A DNA stretch of 59,122 bases from assembly GCA_030017685.1 (NCBI GenBank), contig JASEHH010000009.1, forward strand, positions 1 to 59,122, read 5' to 3'. The translations under genes were made by a program, and so were the position numbers. How positions within the stretch are numbered: the stretch's first letter is position 1; the number at the start of each line of letters is the position of its first letter. The notes beneath the pieces were generated by a model. It did not search any database and was not told the DNA's origin. It was given only the letters and a program-made list of their open reading frames with translations. Source of the stretch: Thermodesulfobacteriota bacterium (GTDB taxonomy: Bacteria; Desulfobacterota; BSN033; UBA1163). Below are positions 52,592 through 59,122 of the stretch, in pieces.

Positions 52592-54397
52592 ATGAAACGT
52601 GAAGATTTGCGAAACATTGCCCTGATTGCCCATGTGGATCATGGAAAGACAACGATCGTCGATGGCTTGCTCAGACAGTCGGGTATTTTCCGTTTGAACG
52701 AGAAGGTCCAGGAAAGGGTCATGGACAACATCGATTTAGAGAGGGAGCGGGGCATTACGATCATGGCAAAGAATACGGCGATCGATTATCAGGGAGTGAA
52801 AATCAATATTGTCGATACGCCGGGCCATGCCGATTTCGGCGGGGAGGTGGAAAGGACTCTCAAGATGGTGGATGGCGTTCTGCTCCTCGTTGATGCCTCG
52901 GAAGGCCCCTTGCCCCAGACCAGATTCGTTCTGAAAAAAGCCCTTGAATTTGATCTTCCTCCCATCCTGGTCATTAACAAGATCGACCGGGCGGATGCGA
53001 GGATTCAAGAGGTGCTCAACGAAGTCTATGATCTCTTTATTGACCTCGATGCCACAGAGAAACAGCTTGAGTTTCCGATTGTCTATACCAATGCGAAGCT
53101 CGGAATTGCGAAACTTCATCCTGGTGAGGATGCGAAAGACTTTCGATGCCTGTTTGATCTCATCCTAAGTGCTGTTCCGCCGCCGGAAGGGGATAAAGAA
53201 GGACAGTTGAAACTTCTGGTCACTAACATCGACTATAGCGATTATGTAGGCAGGATTGCCATAGGGAGGATCTTCTCAGGCTCGATTAGGGTCGGTGATT
53301 GGGTGTCGATGCTAAACGGCAGGGCGGAGCCGGTCAAGACGAAGGTGACATCGCTTTTTGAATTTCAGGGACTCGAAAGAGTGGAGGTCAAAGAGGCCTC
53401 GGCAGGAGATATCGTTGCCCTGTCCGGGCTTGAAGGGATCAATATTGGTGATACCATCGCCGATGTTGAAGATCCGGAGCCTCTTCCGAGAATTGCGGTG
53501 GATGAGCCCACCATCTCCATGGTTTTTTCTGTCAATACGTCGCCTTTTGCCGGCCAGGAAGGAAAGCATGTCACATCGAGAAACCTGAGGGAGCGGCTTG
53601 AGAAGGAACTCCTCTACAATGTGTCGATCAAGGTTGATTTTGATGCGACCGATTCTTTCAAGGTGATGGGAAGAGGGGAGCTTCAGCTCGCGATCCTGAT
53701 CGAGATGATCAGGAGAGAAGGCTATGAGCTTTCTGTGTCCATGCCGGAGAGCATAACAAAAAACATCAATGGCCTTATCCATGAGCCCATGGAGCATCTT
53801 GTCATCGATGTCCCGGAGGAATTCATAGGAGTGGTGACACAGCAGATCGGGATCCGTAAAGGCAGGATGCAGAAGATGAATAACAATGGTCACGGCAGGG
53901 TCCGCCTCGAATTCAGGATCCCATCGAGAGGGCTAATCGGCTTTCGTTCCCAGTTTCTAACCGACACCAGAGGGACAGGGCTCTTCAACCACATTTTCGA
54001 TGGTTATGAGTCTTGGCATGGCCCGATTACCAAACGCTCCACCGGAACCCTTGTTGCGGACCGGCAAGGAAAGGCGACCACATACGCCCTTCATCACCTT
54101 CAGCCCCGGGGGACGCTCTTTGTAAAAGAGAATACACCGGTCTACGAAGGGATGGTGATCGGTGAGAACTCAAGGGAGAACGATCTGGATGTCAATGTGA
54201 TCAAAGAGAAGAAACTAACTAACATCAGGGCCTCAGGGTCGGATGACGCCTTACAGCTCATTCCGCCTAAGGTCCTCAGCCTTGAGCAGGCCATCGAATT
54301 TATCAAAGAGGATGAGCTGGTTGAAGTGACCCCGCACTCCGTCCGCATCAGGAAAAAGATCCTCGAATCAAACAAACGCCCCAGGTATAGGAATTAA
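52592..54397 (+). CDS. typA: GTP-binding protein TypA/BipA (601 aa)
   Basis: Ribosome-associated translational GTPase. G1 AHVDHGKTT near residue 14, switch [14 protein letters not shown]3 [15 protein letters not shown]4 NKIDR near 128; then the elongation-factor beta barrel, domains III and V, and the TypA C-terminal domain ([37 protein letters not shown]). Normal length. Confidence 0.96.
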   Translation: MKREDLRNIALIAHVDHGKTTIVDGLLRQSGIFRLNEKVQERVMDNIDLERERGITIMAKNTAIDYQGVKINIVDTPGHADFGGEVERTLKMVDGVLLLVDASEGPLPQTRFVLKKALEFDLPPILVINKIDRADARIQEVLNEVYDLFIDLDATEKQLEFPIVYTNAKLGIAKLHPGEDAKDFRCLFDLILSAVPPPEGDKEGQLKLLVTNIDYSDYVGRIAIGRIFSGSIRVGDWVSMLNGRAEPVKTKVTSLFEFQGLERVEVKEASAGDIVALSGLEGINIGDTIADVEDPEPLPRIAVDEPTISMVFSVNTSPFAGQEGKHVTSRNLRERLEKELLYNVSIKVDFDATDSFKVMGRGELQLAILIEMIRREGYELSVSMPESITKNINGLIHEPMEHLVIDVPEEFIGVVTQQIGIRKGRMQKMNNNGHGRVRLEFRIPSRGLIGFRSQFLTDTRGTGLFNHIFDGYESWHGPITKRSTGTLVADRQGKATTYALHHLQPRGTLFVKENTPVYEGMVIGENSRENDLDVNVIKEKKLTNIRASGSDDALQLIPPKVLSLEQAIEFIKEDELVEVTPHSVRIRKKILESNKRPRYRN

Positions 54398-54403
54398 AAA
54401 TGG

Positions 54404-54439
54404 TGGAGCCCACGGACGGAGTTAGACCCCCAGCCCGCT
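54404..54439 (-). other. Decayed 3' fragment of a tRNA-Thr gene
   Basis: TGGAGCCCACGGACGGA (54404-54420) is identical to 59069-59085 of the tRNA-Thr gene, and the next 19 bases match in 14 places, so 31 of 36 positions agree, same orientation. It covers the CCA end, acceptor and T-arm. No anticodon arm follows, so it is not a working tRNA. It starts seven bases after the typA stop. Confidence 0.7.
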
Positions 54440-54676
54440 CCTTTACTATGCAGATGGCCCTGATGGGATTGAAAATGATGATCTCCTGTGTTACTTTTAG
54501 TTTAACCTATTTTAATCCTTCCCGATCGTTTCTCCGAAGGCAGTGATCTCTTAAGTCTTCCAAAGATCATTCCTGAGATTCGTATGAGGTTTTTGTCGGG
54601 CCAACCTATGCCCCCAAAAATCAACCCTTCGACTTTCCCTGGTTCAAAGCCTGGGTTTGCTCGGGGTTGATACTGA

Positions 54677-54720
54677 GCGGCGCTTTTACCCCCGTCCTAA
54701 AGGATGGGCTTTGACGCCGC
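54677..54720. repeat. Two-storey hairpin before the YchF-like gene
   Basis: Outer arms GCGGCG (54677-54682) and CGCCGC (54715-54720); inner stem CCCGTCC / GGATGGG (54691-54708) with TAAA loop. The inner part resembles the end structures of IS200/IS605 elements, but no transposase gene is near. The rest of the 370-base gap 54398-54767 shows nothing else I can name. Confidence 0.4.
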
Positions 54721-54767
54721 CGAAGTATCAAATGGAGGGTATTATTGCATGGATAGAAAGGAATACA

Positions 54768-55835
54768 ATGAAGCTTGGTCTTGTTGGTTTTCCTCAGGTC
54801 GGTAAACGCACATTCTTTCGGCTGTTAACCGGCAAGGAGCCAAATTCAGAAAGCAAGAAAGGGAATGGTCTGGGGTTGGCGAAGGTGCGAGATGTCCGCT
54901 TCGATCATCTTACGGAGATTTACGCGCCGCGCCAGGAGACCCCTGCCTATATAGAATTTCTGCTTCTCCCTGACTTAGACGAACAGGCCTCTCGAAAAGA
55001 ACAGATCCTCCGGGGCCTGGAACAGGTAGATGTGATCTGCCATCTCGTTCGAACTTTTCAGGACAACACGGTTTTCCATATCCGTGGCGCTATCGACCCT
55101 CGCCGCGATATCCTGATCTTTAACGAGGAATTGCAGTTGAACGATCTTCTGTTTATTGAAAAGCGCCTTGAGAGGCTCGATAAAGAACAGAACAAAAAGA
55201 AAGACGCTCAAAAGACGGCCGTGGAAGCGGATCTGCTCGCTCGCATGAAAAATCATCTTGAAACCGGCTGTTTCCTGAAAAATTTCCTTTTGACAGAGGC
55301 TGAAGAGAAACTGATCGCCGGCTACCCTTTGCTGACCCGCAAAGCGATTATCATTGTTCTCAATATTGGAGAGGAGGTCGCGGAGGCTGACGACCTGATG
55401 GGTCAATTGAAGGAAGACTTCGGTGAACAAGACTTTCAATGGATTGCTGTTTCTGCCAAGATTGAGCAGGAGCTTTGTCAACTTGATGTGCCAGATCGCC
55501 AGACCTTTCTTGAGGAACTCCAGCTCGACCAGCCCGCTCTGGATAGATTAACTATGCTTTGCTATAAAACCCTTGGCCTTATCTCATTCTTCACGGTCGG
55601 ACCAGACGAGGTGCGGGCATGGACAAACCGGCAGGGATCTCTTGCTCCCCAAGCCGCAGGTGTTATTCATTCTGACTTTGAGCGCGGGTTCATCCGGGCA
55701 GAGGTGATGAAATATGAGGACCTGATTAAGCTGGGAAGCGAACAGAAGGTTAGAGAAGTGGGGAAATATCTGCAGAAGGGCAGGGACTACATCGTTGAGG
55801 ATGGAGATATCATCAATTTCCTGTTCAATGTCTGA
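54768..55835 (+). CDS. YchF/Ola1-family protein with degenerate GTPase motifs (355 aa)
   Basis: Matches YchF along its length: N-terminal P-loop region, REVDAICHVVR-like segment (LEQVDVICHLVRTF), coiled-coil (ERLDKEQNKKKDAQKTAVEADLL), AALKTLGLISFFTVGPDEVRAWT-like C-domain and a TGS end (AGVIHSDFERGFIRAEVMKY...DGDIINFLFNV). The P-loop is GFPQVGKR (Arg14 where Ser/Thr should coordinate Mg), and the DxxG switch reads PDLDEQ. YchF is normally about 363 aa. ATG 54768 follows AAAGGAAT; the frame to 54657 covers the hairpin and is unlikely coding. Probably a divergent paralogue with altered or lost nucleotide hydrolysis. Confidence 0.82.
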   Translation: MKLGLVGFPQVGKRTFFRLLTGKEPNSESKKGNGLGLAKVRDVRFDHLTEIYAPRQETPAYIEFLLLPDLDEQASRKEQILRGLEQVDVICHLVRTFQDNTVFHIRGAIDPRRDILIFNEELQLNDLLFIEKRLERLDKEQNKKKDAQKTAVEADLLARMKNHLETGCFLKNFLLTEAEEKLIAGYPLLTRKAIIIVLNIGEEVAEADDLMGQLKEDFGEQDFQWIAVSAKIEQELCQLDVPDRQTFLEELQLDQPALDRLTMLCYKTLGLISFFTVGPDEVRAWTNRQGSLAPQAAGVIHSDFERGFIRAEVMKYEDLIKLGSEQKVREVGKYLQKGRDYIVEDGDIINFLFNV

Positions 55836-55962
55836 CAAATTCAAGCGGTTCATTACGCCTCATCTTTCAGGAATGAAATCATCATCCAGATCCAGCCCTT
55901 CATTGAACCTTGATCAATACTCTGTTACGATTGTCTCCAAATATTTTTTCACTGTTGCAAAC

Positions 55963-55991
55963 TTGAAACGAGGCTCCTGTTAATTTATCAT
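55963..55991 (+). promoter_or_regulatory. Candidate sigma-70 promoter of the lemA operon
   Basis: -35 TTGAAA (55963-55968), 17-bp spacer, -10 TATCAT (55986-55991), 80 bases before the lemA start. The gap 55836-56070 holds nothing else I recognise. Confidence 0.6.
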
Positions 55992-56070
55992 AGATTCCAA
56001 CATGTTTAACAGAGGGAAAGCTTGTTCCCATACGCCCTCTGAGTTCATAAATTCCAATCAGGAGGGAAAG

Positions 56071-56664
56071 ATGAGAAAAGGATCGTTCTTTATAAAACTG
56101 GTTCTGTCTGTTTTTATCCTTTCGGCACTCTCCGGCTGCGGCTATAACACAATGCAGAAAAACGAGGAGGGGGTCAAGGCGGCATGGGGCGACGTTGAGG
56201 CAACCTATCAGAGAAGAAATGACCTCATTCCCAATCTCGTCGAGGTCGTAAAAGCCTATGCCAAGCATGAAAAGGAGACCCTGACCGCTGTGACGGAAGC
56301 AAGGGCAAAGGTCGGGGCGATGCAAGTGCCCAAAAATATCACTGATGATCCAAAGGCCTTCTCACAATTTCAGGAGGCCCAGGCCGGGATGAGCAGCGCC
56401 CTTTCACGACTGATGGTCGTGGTCGAGCGCTATCCTGATCTCAAGGCGAACCAAAACTTTAAGGACCTCCAGCACCAGTTGGAGGGAACGGAGAACAGGA
56501 TCAATGTGGCACGGACCCGCTATAATAAGGCGGTCGAGGTCTTCAATACCTCCATCCGGGTATTCCCGAACAACCTGACCAATAATCTCCTGCTCCATCT
56601 GAGTCTGAAAGAGCCCTTCAAGGCCGAGCCCGGGGCTGCAAAGGCTCCCCAGGTTAAATTCTGA
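56071..56664 (+). CDS. lemA: LemA-family lipoprotein (197 aa)
   Basis: Lipoprotein signal [17 protein letters not shown] with lipobox LSGC near residue 22, then the LemA core: [58 protein letters not shown] and [23 protein letters not shown]. Normal length (about 190). Start ATG 56071 has GGAGGGAAAG in front; the frame to 56002 is upstream of the ribosome site. Envelope-anchored helical bundle, function not well known; regularly next to TPM-domain genes, as here. Confidence 0.93.
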   Translation: MRKGSFFIKLVLSVFILSALSGCGYNTMQKNEEGVKAAWGDVEATYQRRNDLIPNLVEVVKAYAKHEKETLTAVTEARAKVGAMQVPKNITDDPKAFSQFQEAQAGMSSALSRLMVVVERYPDLKANQNFKDLQHQLEGTENRINVARTRYNKAVEVFNTSIRVFPNNLTNNLLLHLSLKEPFKAEPGAAKAPQVKF

Positions 56665-56665
56665 T

Positions 56666-57538
56666 ATGAAAAAGATTTTCCTCTTTTTTGTTTTATTGCT
56701 CTGCTGTTTGCCTTTTACTGCCTACGGCCTTGATGTTCCAAGGCTCGAGGGCTATGTCAACGATTATGCAGGGATGATCCATTCTTCCACGAAGTCAAAG
56801 CTTGAGGGGGCGCTGAGAGGTTTTGAACAGTCGGATTCAACCCAGATCGTTATTTTGACGATCCCATCTCTCGAAGGAGAAAATATTGAGGAATTCGGCA
56901 TCAAGGTAGCCGAAAGATGGAAGATCGGGCATCAGGGCAAAGACAACGGGGTTCTCTTCATCGTTTCAAAACAGGAACGGAAGATCAGGATCGAGGTCGG
57001 ACGCGGCCTTGAGGGAAAATTAACGGATCTGATGGCTGGAAGAATTATCGATCAGGTCATCAAACCAAAATTTAAACAGTCAGATTTTGACGGAGGGTTC
57101 ATTGCAGGCGTCTCTGCATTGATCAGTGCAACGCGGGGGGAGTTCAAAGCCGGGCAAAGACCGGTTCAACGGAAACAGAGGAATTTCCCCCCTTTCCTGA
57201 CCTTTCTTCTATTTCTCGGTATTTTTATTCTTATCCTTGGAAGCCTCTCCCGTATCCTCGGAGGAATCGCGGGAGCCCTTGGCCTTCCTGCCCTCGTCTA
57301 TCTCACTGCCCTGCCTGTCGGGATACTCATCGTCATTTTCTTAGCCCTGGTTGGTTTGGGTGCGGGCCTCTTCCTTCCGAGCCTCTTTTTTACAAAAGGT
57401 TCTCGAGGGGGCGGCTACAGGGATCATGGAGGCGGATTCTTCTTTGGGTCAGGGATGGGTGGCCACTCCATAGGAGGGGGCGGTTTCAGCGGTGGAGGCG
57501 GCTCCTTCGGAGGCGGCGGAGCATCGGGAGACTGGTGA
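56666..57538 (+). CDS. TPM-domain (YgcG-type) membrane protein (290 aa)
   Basis: Signal peptide (IFLFFVLLLCCLPFTAYG), TPM domain (about 25-150: LEGYVNDYAGMIHS, IVILTIPSLEGENIEEFGIKVAERWKIG, KDNGVLFIVSKQERKIRIEVGRGLEG), two membrane segments (about 172-190 and 205-240), and a Gly-rich tail ending GGGGSFGGGGASGDW. One base gap to lemA. Normal YgcG layout. Confidence 0.9.
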   Translation: MKKIFLFFVLLLCCLPFTAYGLDVPRLEGYVNDYAGMIHSSTKSKLEGALRGFEQSDSTQIVILTIPSLEGENIEEFGIKVAERWKIGHQGKDNGVLFIVSKQERKIRIEVGRGLEGKLTDLMAGRIIDQVIKPKFKQSDFDGGFIAGVSALISATRGEFKAGQRPVQRKQRNFPPFLTFLLFLGIFILILGSLSRILGGIAGALGLPALVYLTALPVGILIVIFLALVGLGAGLFLPSLFFTKGSRGGGYRDHGGGFFFGSGMGGHSIGGGGFSGGGGSFGGGGASGDW

Positions 57539-58182
57539 TGAAACTATATTCAAAGGCAGATCAATTCTTTACTGCGGAAGAGAAGGAGAGGCTGAAAGAC
57601 ACGACCCACAAGGTCGAATCCCGGACCATTGGAGAGATCGTTATCATGGTCGTTGACCGGAGCGATCGCTACCTTGAGGCAGAGGTCTTTGGCGGGATCC
57701 TCCTCGGGAGCCTGTTGTCACTGATCTTAACTCTTCTTTTTTTTCACTCCTCCATCTGGTCTTATATTCCCCTGAGCTTCATATTCTTTTTCCCTTGCCG
57801 GGTCCTCTTCCAAAGAATGGATCCATTGAAAAGGCTCTTTGTTGGAATCAGAAGAAGAGAGGAGGCGGTCAGGCTGAGGGCCGAAAAGGGTTTCATTGAG
57901 AAGGGGCTCTATAAGACAAAGAAAAACACAGGGGTCCTCTTCTTTCTCTCCCTCCTTGAAAGGAAGGTCTGGGTTCTTGCGGATAAAGGGATTTACGAGA
58001 AGATGGATCAGGAGACCCTGAACCGGTTTGCCTATGAGGTTTCCAGAGGGATTAAAGAGGGCCGTGCTTGCGAGGCCCTCTCACAGGCCATTCAGGAAAT
58101 AGGAGAATTGCTTTCCCGGCATTTTCCCATTACCCACGATGACACCGACGAACTTCCCAATGCCGTGTTGACGGAAGAATAA
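57538..58182 (+). CDS. TPM-domain protein with central membrane segments (214 aa)
   Basis: N-terminal part of a TPM domain (FTAEEKERLKDTTHKVESRTIGEIVIMVVDRSDRY), two hydrophobic segments (about 52-95: GGILLGSLLSLILTLLFF and YIPLSFIFFFPCRVLF), then the second half (KNTGVLFFLSLLERKVWVLADKGIYEKMD). ATG overlaps the stop of the preceding gene by one base (TGATG). Forms an operon with lemA and the YgcG-type gene; probably envelope-associated. Function unknown. Confidence 0.88.
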   Translation: MKLYSKADQFFTAEEKERLKDTTHKVESRTIGEIVIMVVDRSDRYLEAEVFGGILLGSLLSLILTLLFFHSSIWSYIPLSFIFFFPCRVLFQRMDPLKRLFVGIRRREEAVRLRAEKGFIEKGLYKTKKNTGVLFFLSLLERKVWVLADKGIYEKMDQETLNRFAYEVSRGIKEGRACEALSQAIQEIGELLSRHFPITHDDTDELPNAVLTEE

Positions 58183-58217
58183 CTCTTTAATTTGACCCCA
58201 AACCAATGCACCGTTTC

Positions 58218-58239
58218 TTTGAACCGCCAACCCGCTGAT
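58218..58239 (-). other. Fragment of a tRNA-Thr gene (22 bases)
   Basis: Identical to 59086-59107 of the tRNA-Thr gene (T-loop through the 3' anticodon-stem arm), same orientation. The acceptor and the 5' arms are missing. It ends 11 bases before the nucleotidyltransferase stop and, with the intact copy, brackets the nucleotidyltransferase pair. Confidence 0.75.
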
Positions 58240-58249
58240 GACAGGCCTA

Positions 58250-58819
58250 TTAAATCTCTTTCAGTATATTCCTGAATAATGCCAAAAAGTTTTCACCCAG
58301 TGAGGCGTCAAATTCTTTCAACCACTTTTCAATATAGCCCGAATCATAATTTGTGTTTTTCAAAAGAATTGACCTTATATCCTCAATATCCCTTGGCCTT
58401 CCAGCGATCACTTTATGGATCACCACATCCTCAAGAGACCCAAACCTGACAGGGGTGCGACCCAATCTTACCTCCCTCGCTCTCTCAATGGCCCGCTTTT
58501 CATAAGGAGAGAAGGAGAAAATAAAATCAACCCTTATTCCACTCTCTTCTTCCATTGCTGGGAGCACCATGGTTCTCTGGACAAACTCCTGTTCATTTCC
58601 TACAAGAACTTTGAGTCTGAGTGTCGAGGTGATCGCAAGGACCTTATCCAATTGATCAACATTAATTCCGAGAGTAATATCGATGTCGCGGGTCAATCTT
58701 GGCTCTCCATAAAGAAGAATGGCCTGTCCGCCTATGACCATGTAGGGAATTGATGCTTTTTTTAATTCCCGAGCGATTTTCTTAAGCAGTTTTTGGAACA
58801 CAATTAATGACCTTTGCAA
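58250..58819 (-). CDS. Nucleotidyltransferase of the AbiEii/DUF6036-like group (189 aa)
   Basis: NTase signature IPYMVIGGQAILLYGEPRLTRDIDITLG near residues 24-51, with Gly-Gly and Asp-x-Asp residues that bind metal and NTP, then VDFIFSFSPYEKRAIERAREV near 98. C-terminal helical VIHKVIAGRPRDIEDIRSILL. Members are found as toxins in toxin-antitoxin pairs. It overlaps the small gene upstream by 38 bases; an internal GTG at 58801 would shorten the overlap. Substrate unknown. Confidence 0.8.
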   Translation of the reverse strand: MQRSLIVFQKLLKKIARELKKASIPYMVIGGQAILLYGEPRLTRDIDITLGINVDQLDKVLAITSTLRLKVLVGNEQEFVQRTMVLPAMEEESGIRVDFIFSFSPYEKRAIERAREVRLGRTPVRFGSLEDVVIHKVIAGRPRDIEDIRSILLKNTNYDSGYIEKWLKEFDASLGENFLALFRNILKEI

Positions 58820-58985
58820 TTCTTAAATCTACATCGAACCCATCAAGAGGGTTTTTCAGCGGGAACACACAAAGGGCAAGGGCTTCCTTATGAAGGGCTT
58901 CGACGATTCGGAAATTTCTCCGGATGTCTATTTTCTCTTTTCTTAAGAGCGCCAACTCAAATTTCTGAAATTCTTTTGCTTTCAT
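58782..58985 (-). CDS. Small protein paired with the nucleotidyltransferase (67 aa)
   Basis: MKAKEFQKFELALLRKEKIDIRR at the start, then NFRIVEALHKEALALCVFPLKNPLDG and a DLRIAKVINCV end. Charged, soluble, no membrane segment. Proteins of this style commonly precede such nucleotidyltransferases, and its overlap with the next gene points to coupled translation. It might be an antitoxin or accessory subunit. The ribosome site is poor. Start ATG at 58985, or the ATG just before it. Confidence 0.65.
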   Translation of the reverse strand: MKAKEFQKFELALLRKEKIDIRRNFRIVEALHKEALALCVFPLKNPLDGFDVDLRIAKVINCVPKTA

Positions 58986-59015
58986 CATATCAGAATTTGC
59001 AAAATCCCTCTAAAC

Positions 59016-59058
59016 TAAAAAAATATAAAAAGAGGACCAATCCAGATGAATTAGTCCT
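59016..59058 (-). terminator. Intrinsic terminator after tRNA-Thr
   Basis: AGGACTAAT (59058-59050) pairs with ATTGGTCCT (59041-59033), nine pairs with one G-U, eight-base loop, followed on the minus strand by CTTTTTATATTTTTTT (59031-59016). It lies ten bases after the tRNA 3' end. Confidence 0.85.
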
Positions 59059-59068
59059 TCGATGATCA

Positions 59069-59122
59069 TGGAGCCCACGGACGGATTTGAACCGCCAACC
59101 CGCTGATTACAAATCAGCAGCT
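59069..59122 (-). tRNA. tRNA-Thr (anticodon UGU), 3' part; 5' end outside window
   Basis: Minus strand gives anticodon arm GCTGATTTGTAATCAGC (stem GCTGA/TCAGC, loop TTTGTAA, anticodon TGT), variable loop, T-arm GGCGGTTCAAATCCGTC, and acceptor end GTGGGCTCCA with encoded CCA at 59071-59069. The D-arm and acceptor 5' strand lie beyond 59122. Confidence 0.93.

Noticed and set aside
58218-58239. A second working tRNA-Thr
   Set aside because: Only 22 bases match. There is no acceptor stem and the 5' anticodon strand is absent.

Overview
The window most likely comes from a strictly anaerobic bacterium of the Desulfobacterota (former Deltaproteobacteria) or a close relative. The grounds are a complete tetrahydrofolate-type Wood-Ljungdahl gene set, several Hdr/Mvh-type flavin and iron-sulfur proteins, a UGA codon that reads as selenocysteine, type IV pilus minor-pilin/PilY1 operons with sigma-54 promoters, and many palindromic intergenic repeats. 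No rRNA is present. The assignment is inferred from gene content only.

Region 1 (1 to about 36.9 kb, all minus strand, so read right to left). fhs stands alone at 36.9 kb, with its own promoter, a palindromic operator and a strong terminator. Then follow the reductive activator of the corrinoid protein (RACo), folD, cooC, acsE, acsD, cdhA, a DUF166 gene, cdhB, a short acetyl-CoA synthase, acsC, NuoE/F/G-like NADH-oxidising subunits, an uncharacterised gene, a split HdrA pair, mvhD, metV, two metF-like genes, a soluble PAS histidine kinase, hdrC, hdrB, a 1501-residue HdrA with a GltD-like domain nested inside it, another mvhD, a double HdrA and a third, selenocysteine-type mvhD that runs off the left edge. 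Together these cover formate to methyl-THF, methyl transfer, CO2/CO reduction and acetyl-CoA assembly, plus the electron-bifurcating or -confurcating modules that probably couple NADH, ferredoxin and methylene-THF. The CODH/ACS core is archaeal in type (CdhA with an inserted 2x[4Fe-4S] module, epsilon subunit, ACS without the bacterial N-terminal domain), while the methyl branch, acsE and RACo are bacterial. Direction (acetogenic, autotrophic or acetate/fatty-acid oxidising) cannot be told from the sequence.

Region 2 (37.4 to 40.2 kb). An opine-dehydrogenase-family gene, a repeat-rich spacer with a small MITE-like element, and two small secreted proteins on the plus strand.

Region 3 (40.4 to 50.6 kb, minus strand). 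Two tandem, diverged copies of a pilV-pilW-pilX-pilY1 module. Each is preceded by a sigma-54 promoter inside a 91-base block conserved without gaps between the copies. A small exported protein follows the second pilY1.

Region 4 (51.3 to 59.1 kb). DEAD-box helicase and typA, then a YchF-like GTPase with degenerate nucleotide-binding motifs, lemA and two TPM-domain genes, and finally a nucleotidyltransferase pair next to a tRNA-Thr(UGU) cut by the right edge. Two fragments of the same tRNA gene lie at 54404 and 58218 in the same orientation, as expected if DNA was inserted stepwise at the tRNA.

Intergenic DNA throughout is filled with palindromic repeats of several families; one 20-bp palindrome can be seen as a precise insertion by comparing two copies of a larger repeat.
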